Shown here: positions 1 through 6,169 of the stretch, piece by piece
Numbering within the stretch: position 1 is the first letter of the stretch
Layout: the number at the start of each line of letters is the position of its first letter
DNA from: Bacteroidaceae bacterium
Lineage (GTDB): Bacteria; Bacteroidota; Bacteroidia; Bacteroidales; Bacteroidaceae
NCBI GenBank assembly: GCA_017961965.1
Contig: JAGCWG010000549.1
Span: 1-6,618, forward strand
Length of the DNA: 6,618 nucleotides
Direction of reading: 5' to 3'
Position numbers and translations under genes: made by a program
Notes under the pieces: generated by a model
The model's input: the letters and a program-made list of their open reading frames with translations, nothing else
What the model was told of the DNA's origin: nothing
Database searches by the model: none

Positions 1-1170
1 ACGATAGTAATCCAACTCTTGCTTGATGATTTCAATCTTCAAGTCAGCATCCTTATCATAAACAATACCCTTGTTCACATATACCGGAGGGAGAATTTCG
101 CTTGAGTCACGCACTGCCTGCTCGATTGCTCTCTCGAGTACCATACGAGGATAAGAATACAATGAATCAGGCCAACTGTTCAATGTCTTACGTGCATCAG
201 CGATGATAGTCTTAACAGGCTTGATATACATAGCATAACTCTTGTCGATCTGCTTCTGTTCCCACTTAGCCTGACGATCGGCTGCCAAAGAGTCAACCAA
301 TACGTGGAATGCACTATCTGCATCATATCTCCAGCGATACTGCTGTGTAAGTGGCATCTTGCCGAAGTGATAAACAAAACCAAGACGAAGGTCTGTTACC
401 ATTGGGAAAGGAATAAACTTACTATATTTCTCGCCTTCGCGAACGTAAGAATTTGTAATACGGTTAAGTGTATATTCCTGACAAGATGGAAGGAATATCA
501 ATCCTGCACTAAGTCCCAATTCCATATCAAGACGTCCTGCCTTCTCATACTCATGGAGTGTACGGATAATACCATACGTACCACCAATAGAGACAGCTGT
601 ACCTTGATAACCAGTTTTACCAAACTTAACAGAGAATTTATCAAAACTACCATAGATACCACGATAGAACACAATTGCTGGGTGCTTAAGATATGGATAT
701 GTATGCTTAGGATCCGCCTCATTGTAGAAATTCTTTCTACGAAGAGAGAACAATTTATCTATCCATTTCTTGTGTGGGTCTGTATTACCATCAAGAGCAT
801 GGGCACCTTCGCCACGTACGAAGCGCTCACGCCAATAATTCTTAAAATCAAAACGGATTTCATTAAGGTTAAACACAGTCGCTGGGTTGAATGTATTAGA
901 ACCTTTCCAACGACCCATGACATTAAGGCCAACAGTCCATCTGTTCCAGTTCTCTGGACGAACCGCATATTCAAAACCAATATTAGGACACTGAAGAACC
1001 CAAGTTACTGGGTTTGTTCTGACAGCAAGACGGTCTGCTTGCTTTGCGTAAATAACGTGCATTGTATCATCCACGACTTGCGCCTTCACACAAGTTATGA
1101 AAGATGCTATAATGAAAAAGAGTGACGATAAGAATACGCGATGAACATTATGTCTACTCAAATATCCCAT
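1..1170 (-). CDS. DUF3575-like outer-membrane beta-barrel protein, 3' end outside the window
   Basis: An open frame of 390 codons runs from ATG at 1170 to the left edge without a stop, so the C-terminus is missing. The N-terminus has a basic stretch, a hydrophobic core (about residues 11-26) and a likely signal peptidase I site after VKA (A30/Q31). Residues 49-270 resemble the DUF3575 family of Bacteroidetes outer-membrane proteins: an RTNPVTWVLQCPNIGFEYAV segment, then W-rich alternating strands, a central insertion (about 112-165) and a final aromatic strand LRLGFVYHFG (261-270). After the barrel comes a charged, non-barrel extension of at least 120 residues (271-390), which is unusual for simple DUF3575 proteins and may lie in the periplasm. 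The molecular function of the family is unknown. No other in-frame ATG fits the signal peptide. The gene is transcribed away from the hydrolase pair. The family call rests on remembered sequence style, not a search. Confidence 0.8.
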   Translation of the reverse strand, partial: MGYLSRHNVHRVFLSSLFFIIASFITCVKAQVVDDTMHVIYAKQADRLAVRTNPVTWVLQCPNIGFEYAVRPENWNRWTVGLNVMGRWKGSNTFNPATVFNLNEIRFDFKNYWRERFVRGEGAHALDGNTDPHKKWIDKLFSLRRKNFYNEADPKHTYPYLKHPAIVFYRGIYGSFDKFSVKFGKTGYQGTAVSIGGTYGIIRTLHEYEKAGRLDMELGLSAGLIFLPSCQEYTLNRITNSYVREGEKYSKFIPFPMVTDLRLGFVYHFGKMPLTQQYRWRYDADSAFHVLVDSLAADRQAKWEQKQIDKSYAMYIKPVKTIIADARKTLNSWPDSLYSYPRMVLERAIEQAVRDSSEILPPVYVNKGIVYDKDADLKIEIIKQELDYYR

Positions 1171-1353
1171 TCTGAATTCTTTTATTTATAAAATACTTAA
1201 CTTCTGTTATTACAATAAGTGTGCCCCCGCATTTTTTGCCTTTTGCATCGCAATACAGAAAGCATGCAGAAAAACAACGTGACAAAAAAAAATATCCCGA
1301 GCGAATGCTAATTTCCCCTACGGTTTTTTTCACCACCTTCACCAAATCGAATG

Positions 1354-1361
1354 CAAATATA
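1354..1361 (-). promoter_or_regulatory. Probable -7 promoter element for the outer-membrane protein gene
   Basis: Read on the minus strand this is TATATTTG, an exact match to the Bacteroidetes sigma-ABfr -7 consensus TAnnTTTG. The -33 region about 20 bases upstream is not a clear TTTG. If used, transcription would start near 1345 and give a leader of roughly 175 bases before the ATG at 1170, which is long for this group. Confidence 0.55.
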
Positions 1362-1540
1362 CGGATTATTTGAAAAATTGAACATAGAATTCATACAAAA
1401 ATAACAATAATTGACCAACTAATACTAAAAAAGTCTTAAAGAAGTTAAAAATGGGGTGTTTCAAATACAACTACGAAGTAAAAAACACCGATGAATACGC
1501 TTTTACCCAAATTCATATAGTACGTTCGGACAAAAAGAGG

Positions 1541-1548
1541 TATCTTTG
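1541..1548 (+). promoter_or_regulatory. Probable -7 promoter element for the multidomain hydrolase gene
   Basis: TATCTTTG matches the Bacteroidetes -7 consensus TAnnTTTG exactly. It lies 31 bases before the ATG at 1580, so a start near 1555 would give a leader of about 25 bases, the usual arrangement in this group. A good -33 TTTG is not evident. The position argues against the in-frame ATG at 1451, which lies upstream of this promoter. Confidence 0.65.
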
Positions 1549-1579
1549 CCACGATTATACTAACAAAATAAATAACAAG

Positions 1580-4411
1580 ATGAATAAAGTATTCGGAACA
1601 TTTATTGTATTGTCTGTATCACAGATGATGCTAAGCAACGCAAACGCACAGACGGGAACGGATTATCTCAATGCCTACAAGATCTCAAATTGTGCTATTC
1701 CTTTTGATGTAGAATCAGAAGGAAAGCCATTCCATATTACATGGGGTATGGATACAGCATGGGACTGGGACTTCAATGTCAATCGTGGTATTGCACACAT
1801 CACCAAGGAACATCTCAAGACTGGACGTGTTAGTTTCCAGCCAATTGATATTGTTACTGATAATGGTGATGGTACTTATACACTTTCTGACCGTCAGAAA
1901 AAAAGACTTGACGTACGTATCAATATGATCAAGACCACTGGCACGAAAGAAATCAACCTCAACTGTGACCATGAAGTTCTCTTCTATAAGGTCGACAACA
2001 GAGGATATTGTGACAATAAGGTAGAGGACTTTACAGGTAAGAACAACTATGGTGGCAAGCCTGTTGAATGGTACAAGCTTATCAAGGCATGCGTGCAGTA
2101 TTGCGCAACAAAAGGACTCAAGGTGATAAGTGTTTCACCATTCAACGAGTCAGACTTCGTCAACTGGCACCAATATTATGGAGACGAGAATCAGGGAATG
2201 AAGGATTTCCTTGCCATTGCAAAGCTTATCAAGGAAGACCCATTCTTTGACGGTATTCGTGTATGTGGTGGTAACACTCTCAACTGCGACCGTGCACTTC
2301 CTTGGTACAACGCACTCAAGGAGTACCTCGACGAGGGTAACACTCACCAGTTGGCAGGAAGCTTTGACACTTACGCCAACTTCTTTACTCAAGTAGTTAA
2401 AGATGGCAAGTTGGGTACAGCCGACGAGCTTCATAACGTAGGCGAGGCTATCGTAGGAGCAGAATATGGTATGACCACAGGTATCTGGTGGGGATTTGAC
2501 GGACGTGCAAGAGGACAGTTCTGCAAAGACTCTAATGAAGGTGTACGTCTCGGCTATGGCGAGGACAGAGGTTCATGGACATCTGGTGCCGTTTATCGTA
2601 ACGACAAATACAACGAGATTCACGCATTTTTCGGTAGTTCTGAGCGTCAAGCAAACAATGCAACATACAGCCTTGTTTCCAAGAACAAGGATGTATATTT
2701 CAACGGTTTCGGACCAACACGCGAATACATCGTTGACATGCCAGGTGGAACAGGCTATCAGAATGGTCAGATAAACGCAGAAAAACTCATAGACATCACT
2801 TATGGTGAGGATGTACCACAAGAGTACATCAATGGTACATATCAGATTATGAGCTACTACGGTAAGGGACTTCTCTCAACTGCTGAAACCACTCCACAGA
2901 ACGCTGCAACAGTAAAGACAAACGCAAGAAAGGCAAATGCAACTAATCAGCAATGGGTTGTAAAACCATGTTCTAAGACTGATGCTGATGGCGACATAGG
3001 TGGATGGTCATTGATGCTTAACAATAATGACAAGAGATTCCTCAACATTCTCAATGCAAACCTGAACACTGGTGCTACAACAATCGTTTATACACACGAC
3101 GGCAAGAGATTCCTTGAGGAAAAATGGTACTTAAAGTATGCTGGCGAAGGATGCTGGTACATCATCAGCGGTCTCAGCAACAAGGCTCTCAGATGTACAA
3201 GCAAGAGTACCAGTGCTTCAGTTTCACTTGGAGAATGTCCAACAGCAAATACAGCAGCATCAACAAGACAGCAGTATATGTGGCGCTTCATGCCAACAGA
3301 TGCTCTTCCAAACAACAATGCACCTGTATGGGGCGACAAGACTGTCAATACTGTTGGCTACAACTCAAGCATTAAGGTCACTTGGACTCCTATCGAGGAC
3401 GAGACTGTAACATATAATGTACTCCGCTCTGTTGCAGGACAGAACAACTACAACACTATCGCACGTTCAATACACGGAGGTTCATTCTTTGACAACACAA
3501 TTCTCCCAGGAACATACGACTACAAGATCATTCCTGTTGCTTACAACGGCACACGAGGCGAGGCTTCAGATGTAGCAACTTGCAACACAATTGAGGGTGA
3601 TGCACTCCTTGCACAGTATCAGTTCGACAGCAACCTTGATGACAACTCAGTCAACCAGATTGGAATGGCAGTAAACGGTACTCCTTCATACTCAAATCTT
3701 ATATACAAGTCAGGAGCAAAGGCACTCAACCTTTCTTCACAGAGCACATTCATGACTGTATCGCCATCACTCACTAATCGTGACAATATGACTATCATGA
3801 TGTGGGTACGTTGGAATACTGGAGGCAACCCATGGCAGCGTATCTTCGACTTCGGTAACAACACAAAAGAATATATGTTCCTCACGCCATCCAACGGAAG
3901 TGAGATGCGCTTCGTTATGAAGAATAATGGTGACGAGCAGATTCTTTCAACATCCAAGTTAACTGTAAGCACTTGGAAGCATATTGCAATTACATTCAAC
4001 AAGGTTGGCGAAGGTGATGATGCCAAAGAGCATGTTGAGCTCTACATCGATGGTGAGAATGTTGGTAGCAAGGACTTCACTATCTTCCCTTCACAACTTG
4101 CCCCATCGCTCAACTATGTAGGACGCAGTATGTTCTACAGTGACCCTAACTTCAAGGGATACATTGACGACCTCCGTTTCTACAACTATGCACTCACTTC
4201 TGACAAGATTAATGAGGCAATGGCAGACACTGAGGCTAAGTCAAGAGACCTCAGCGACCTCTCCACATCAGTTGAGACTGTCAAGAATATCAGCAATACA
4301 ACTCCAAGTGCAACCTTCACACTTGATGGCAAGAAGGTTTCCACATTCCACAAGGGAATCAACATCATCAAGTTCTCTGATGGTTCTTCTGTCAAGATTA
4401 TAAAGAAATAA
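1580..4411 (+). CDS. Secreted multidomain glycoside hydrolase (probable clan GH-A, GH30-like) with ricin-type, Fn3-like and LamG domains and a T9SS-like tail
   Basis: The 943-residue protein starts with a signal peptide (residues 1-23, cleavage after ANA). ATG 1580 is preferred over the in-frame ATG 1451 because the signal peptide begins here and a promoter element lies between the two. Residues about 30-410 look like a TIM-barrel glycosidase. They contain WGMDTAWDWD (55-64), RVSFQP (83-88), LNCDHE (127-132), SPFNES (186-191, E190 candidate acid/base) and GAEYG (293-297, E295 candidate nucleophile). Residues about 413-575 form a ricin-type beta-trefoil with repeated QQW/EKW/MWRF elements. Residues 580-670 are Fn3-like. 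Residues 674-872 are a LamG-type jelly roll (LLAQYQFDSNLDDNS, WVRW, STWKHIAITF, GYIDDLRFYNYAL). The last 30 residues (TLDGKKV...KGINIIKFSDGSSVKIIKK) resemble a T9SS type A sorting tail. Inference: a polysaccharide-cleaving enzyme at the cell surface. The exact GH family and the substrate are unknown. The family 43 gene follows 93 bases downstream. Confidence 0.78.
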   Translation: MNKVFGTFIVLSVSQMMLSNANAQTGTDYLNAYKISNCAIPFDVESEGKPFHITWGMDTAWDWDFNVNRGIAHITKEHLKTGRVSFQPIDIVTDNGDGTYTLSDRQKKRLDVRINMIKTTGTKEINLNCDHEVLFYKVDNRGYCDNKVEDFTGKNNYGGKPVEWYKLIKACVQYCATKGLKVISVSPFNESDFVNWHQYYGDENQGMKDFLAIAKLIKEDPFFDGIRVCGGNTLNCDRALPWYNALKEYLDEGNTHQLAGSFDTYANFFTQVVKDGKLGTADELHNVGEAIVGAEYGMTTGIWWGFDGRARGQFCKDSNEGVRLGYGEDRGSWTSGAVYRNDKYNEIHAFFGSSERQANNATYSLVSKNKDVYFNGFGPTREYIVDMPGGTGYQNGQINAEKLIDITYGEDVPQEYINGTYQIMSYYGKGLLSTAETTPQNAATVKTNARKANATNQQWVVKPCSKTDADGDIGGWSLMLNNNDKRFLNILNANLNTGATTIVYTHDGKRFLEEKWYLKYAGEGCWYIISGLSNKALRCTSKSTSASVSLGECPTANTAASTRQQYMWRFMPTDALPNNNAPVWGDKTVNTVGYNSSIKVTWTPIEDETVTYNVLRSVAGQNNYNTIARSIHGGSFFDNTILPGTYDYKIIPVAYNGTRGEASDVATCNTIEGDALLAQYQFDSNLDDNSVNQIGMAVNGTPSYSNLIYKSGAKALNLSSQSTFMTVSPSLTNRDNMTIMMWVRWNTGGNPWQRIFDFGNNTKEYMFLTPSNGSEMRFVMKNNGDEQILSTSKLTVSTWKHIAITFNKVGEGDDAKEHVELYIDGENVGSKDFTIFPSQLAPSLNYVGRSMFYSDPNFKGYIDDLRFYNYALTSDKINEAMADTEAKSRDLSDLSTSVETVKNISNTTPSATFTLDGKKVSTFHKGINIIKFSDGSSVKIIKK

Positions 4412-4423
4412 CTTTTCAAACTC

Positions 4424-4462
4424 AACGGAGTTATGAAGGTCACTCTACTTCATAACTCCGTT
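4424..4462 (+). terminator. Perfect 15-bp hairpin between the two hydrolase genes
   Basis: The arm AACGGAGTTATGAAG (4424-4438) is exactly complementary to CTTCATAACTCCGTT (4448-4462), with a 9-base loop. It begins 13 bases after the stop codon of the large hydrolase. Only a poor T-tract (ATATTTAG) follows, so it may be a weak terminator or an RNA-stabilising structure that lowers expression of the downstream gene relative to the upstream one, rather than a full stop. Confidence 0.65.
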
Positions 4463-4504
4463 ATATTTAGAATAAAACAAATTCAAACAAACCAACACTA
4501 ACTC

Positions 4505-5710
4505 ATGAAGAAAAGCCTACTAATTTCACTCATGTGTCTCTGTGCAAGTTCTATGTTCGCACAGAAATACACAACTTACTTATTTGCATTTTTCTCTAAC
4601 AACTCACCCGACGGCGAACAAGTGCGTTTCGCACTATCCGATGACGGTTTCAACTACACAAGCCTCAACGATGGACGGCCAGTAGTGGCATCAGACACTA
4701 TAGCCATTAAGAAGTCCGTACGCGACCCACATATCCTACGTGCAGAGGACGGAAAGACATTTTACATGGTACTCACAGATATGCGCTCAGACGAGGGATG
4801 GCAGTCTAACGACGGACTCATACTCATGAAGTCAACAGACCTCATCCACTGGCAGCATACAGCCATAGACTTCCCTACCCGATTTCAGAACATTCAGGAG
4901 CTCAACGCAGACAACCTACACGCAGTATGGGCTCCACAGACTATTTGGGATGCAGAAGCAAAAAAATACATGATATACTACAGCATAGGACGTCATGACT
5001 GGGAATATCCAACAGAAAGGAGCAACTTCAAGCAGCCATATTTCAAGCTCTTCTATTCCTATGCTAACGAGGATTTCACTGACATCACAGAGCCTAAACT
5101 CCTCTTCGACTTCGGCAAGGCAAGTATTGACGGCGACATTGTGTATGACAAGGTAAACAAGGAATACGTGCTGTTCTTCAAGGACGAAGGACGCTCCGTC
5201 ATCAACCCTCTCGGACCTAACGGAGGATGGCGCACTCGCCAAGGAGTGATGCGAGCAACAAGCAAGCATATCACTGGTCCTTACATAACGGAGTGGAAAC
5301 ATCTCCAGAAACCAGGGCAGTATCCTGTCGAAGGCTCAAGTGTATTCCCACTTATCAACTCTGACGAATACATCCTCATGTACGATTGCTATGCCAACGG
5401 TCATTATCAGTTCTGCAAGGGCGACCTCAAGAACTTCACATACGTAAAAGACACTCCTACAAAAGGCACGTTCACACCACGCCATGGTTCTGTCATCCAC
5501 ATCACAGATGCCGAACGCACACGACTTGAAGCATGGTCACGCCTCTCCATAGCACTTCGCAAGCTCCGCGAAGCAAAGACAGACGGTCTCAATGCTAAGG
5601 CACTCACACAGCGCAACGCCATCATCACAATGGCAGAAAAAACACTTGCCACAAAGTCTGATGCCAAGTCTTTCAACAACGCTCTCAAGAAAGTAGAAAA
5701 GTGCAAATAG
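4505..5710 (+). CDS. Secreted family 43 glycoside hydrolase (arabinosidase/xylosidase type)
   Basis: The 401-residue protein has a short signal peptide (KK then a hydrophobic core, likely cleavage after FA at residue 19). The body is a five-bladed beta-propeller of the GH43 type: YLFAFFSNNSP...FALSDDGFNYTSLN (25-55), VRDPHILRAEDGKTFYMVLTDM (72-93), VWAPQTIWD (141-149), SIDGDIVYD (207-215), VEGSSVFPL (275-283) and PRHGSVIHIT (325-334). By analogy with the family, D74 is the candidate base, D209 the pKa modulator, E276 the general acid and H327 the conserved propeller-centre histidine; all are present, so it should be active. Characterised GH43 enzymes mostly act on arabinose- or xylose-containing glycans; the exact linkage is not readable. 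A helical, lysine-rich C-terminal extension (about 335-401) follows the propeller. There is no sorting tail, so the periplasm is the likely location. The ATG has no Shine-Dalgarno, as usual in Bacteroidetes. It is probably co-transcribed with the upstream gene, across a hairpin. Confidence 0.88.
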   Translation: MKKSLLISLMCLCASSMFAQKYTTYLFAFFSNNSPDGEQVRFALSDDGFNYTSLNDGRPVVASDTIAIKKSVRDPHILRAEDGKTFYMVLTDMRSDEGWQSNDGLILMKSTDLIHWQHTAIDFPTRFQNIQELNADNLHAVWAPQTIWDAEAKKYMIYYSIGRHDWEYPTERSNFKQPYFKLFYSYANEDFTDITEPKLLFDFGKASIDGDIVYDKVNKEYVLFFKDEGRSVINPLGPNGGWRTRQGVMRATSKHITGPYITEWKHLQKPGQYPVEGSSVFPLINSDEYILMYDCYANGHYQFCKGDLKNFTYVKDTPTKGTFTPRHGSVIHITDAERTRLEAWSRLSIALRKLREAKTDGLNAKALTQRNAIITMAEKTLATKSDAKSFNNALKKVEKCK

Positions 5711-5741
5711 GCGTTAGATTGAACAGAAACCATAGACACCA

Positions 5742-5757
5742 TATATCTAAAGATATA
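5742..5757. repeat. Short palindrome after the family 43 gene
   Basis: TATATCT and AGATATA are exact inverted arms separated by AA. It is purely AT-rich apart from one G/C pair, lies 31 bases after the stop codon, and may simply be part of the 3' untranslated region. No function is claimed. Confidence 0.35.
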
Positions 5758-5769
5758 AATATCTCGAGC

Positions 5770-5812
5770 AAAAAAGCCCCACGTCTTACAATGAGACATG
5801 GGACTTTTTTTT
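5770..5812. terminator. Bidirectional terminator between convergent genes
   Basis: Arms 5770-5786 and 5794-5810 surround a 7-base loop, with an A-run on the left and a T-run (5805-5812) on the right, so either strand's RNA ends in U residues. In the plus-strand RNA two positions are C-A mismatches. In the minus-strand RNA the same two positions become G-U wobbles, so the stem is fully paired there. It therefore fits best as the terminator of the minus-strand genes, while also serving the family 43 gene. Confidence 0.85.
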
Positions 5813-5844
5813 GATTCTCCGCCACAGGATAGCAAGCATGTGCA

Positions 5845-6048
5845 TCAGTCGAAACGAGCTGACTCTTCATCCACCATAATGGTAAGGGTACTGTCGTTCT
5901 CCTGTACCCCTGCTGCTTGCTTCTGTTTCTGTTGATCGAATGCGAAATACATAAATCCAATACATACACCTATTACCACAAGTCCGAGAAACATCGTTCC
6001 GAACATCATAGCACGGTTAAATCTTGTTGCTCTGTTGTTTACTGCCAT
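5845..6048 (-). CDS. Small single-span membrane protein of unknown function (67 residues)
   Basis: The frame starts at ATG 6048, preceded by an A-rich stretch (AAAAAACAAA) typical of Bacteroidetes start regions, and ends in TGA at 5845-5847. Residues 1-13 are polar and basic (MAVNNRATRFNRA). Residues 14-36 form one strongly hydrophobic segment (MMFGTMFLGLVVIGVCIGFMYFA). Residues 37-67 are hydrophilic, with a QQKQKQ stretch and an acidic end (VDEESARFD). The positive-inside rule suggests the N-terminus is cytoplasmic and the tail periplasmic. I do not recognise a named family. It lies downstream of the S41 peptidase gene on the same strand, 105 bases away with the repeat array between, and is followed by a strong terminator. 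It could be the last gene of that transcript or have its own promoter; no clear TAnnTTTG element is seen upstream. Confidence 0.72.
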   Translation of the reverse strand: MAVNNRATRFNRAMMFGTMFLGLVVIGVCIGFMYFAFDQQKQKQAAGVQENDSTLTIMVDEESARFD

Positions 6049-6063
6049 AACATTTTGTTTTTT

Positions 6064-6091
6064 AATGAGTAATTAGTAATTAGAAATGAGT
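6064..6091. repeat. Heptanucleotide repeat block, four units (left arm)
   Basis: Four consecutive 7-base units read AATGAGT, AATTAGT, AATTAGA, AATGAGT. They are the reverse complement of the unit type in the block at 6114-6169. This block pairs with 6135-6162 at 26 of 28 positions, so the two blocks can form a long stem enclosing the sequence between them. Confidence 0.9.
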
Positions 6092-6113
6092 AATAGCCAT
6101 TCGGTAAATAATT

Positions 6114-6169
6114 CCTAATTCCTCATTACTCATTACTCATTCCTCATTACTAATTACTCATTACTAATT
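6114..6169. repeat. Heptanucleotide tandem array, eight units (right arm)
   Basis: Eight consecutive 7-base units follow the pattern (A/C)CT(A/C)ATT without a gap: CCTAATT, CCTCATT, ACTCATT, ACTCATT, CCTCATT, ACTAATT, ACTCATT, ACTAATT. Variation is confined to unit positions 1 and 4. The last two units overlap the 3' end of the S41 peptidase gene and encode its final residues ISNE and stop codon. It resembles in style the short tandemly repeated heptanucleotides described in cyanobacteria, but no relationship is implied. Confidence 0.92.

Larger units (their letters stand above)
1171..1579. other. Divergent intergenic region with two promoters
   Basis: This 409-base AT-rich stretch separates the divergent outer-membrane protein gene and the hydrolase gene. 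I see one TAnnTTTG element facing each gene, and no RNA gene. An inverted pair GGTGTTT (1455-1461) and AAACACC (1483-1489), about 50 bases upstream of the rightward -7 element, could be an operator but is short. An A9 run (1284-1292) and a T7 run (1324-1330), flanked by GTG and CAC, could fold into a weak AT-rich hairpin in the leftward leader RNA. Minus-strand and plus-strand open frames here have no support as genes. Confidence 0.7.

Noticed and set aside
304..1125. A 273-codon plus-strand open frame
   Set aside because: It lies opposite the outer-membrane protein gene, has no recognisable domain and an odd Cys/Ile/Thr-rich composition. The minus-strand frame has a signal peptide and family-like sequence.
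1154..1345. A 63-codon minus-strand frame in the leader of the outer-membrane protein gene
   Set aside because: It would start from TTG, overlaps the real start in another frame, and has a composition dictated by homopolymer runs. No support as a leader peptide.
3619..4026. A 135-codon minus-strand frame within the LamG-type region
   Set aside because: It is a shadow of the well-supported plus-strand domain and shows no domain of its own.
4462..4469. TATATTTA as a promoter -7 element for the family 43 gene
   Set aside because: It matches TAnnTTTG at all but the last base, but it overlaps the hairpin arm and has no -33 TTTG upstream. Too weak to call.
5407..5835. A 142-codon minus-strand frame over the end of the family 43 gene
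   Set aside because: It runs opposite conserved GH43 residues and across the terminator, with no recognisable family.
6064..6169. CRISPR array
   Set aside because: The repeats are 7 bases, contiguous and without spacers, in two opposed blocks. This is a simple tandem heptanucleotide repeat and there are no cas genes.
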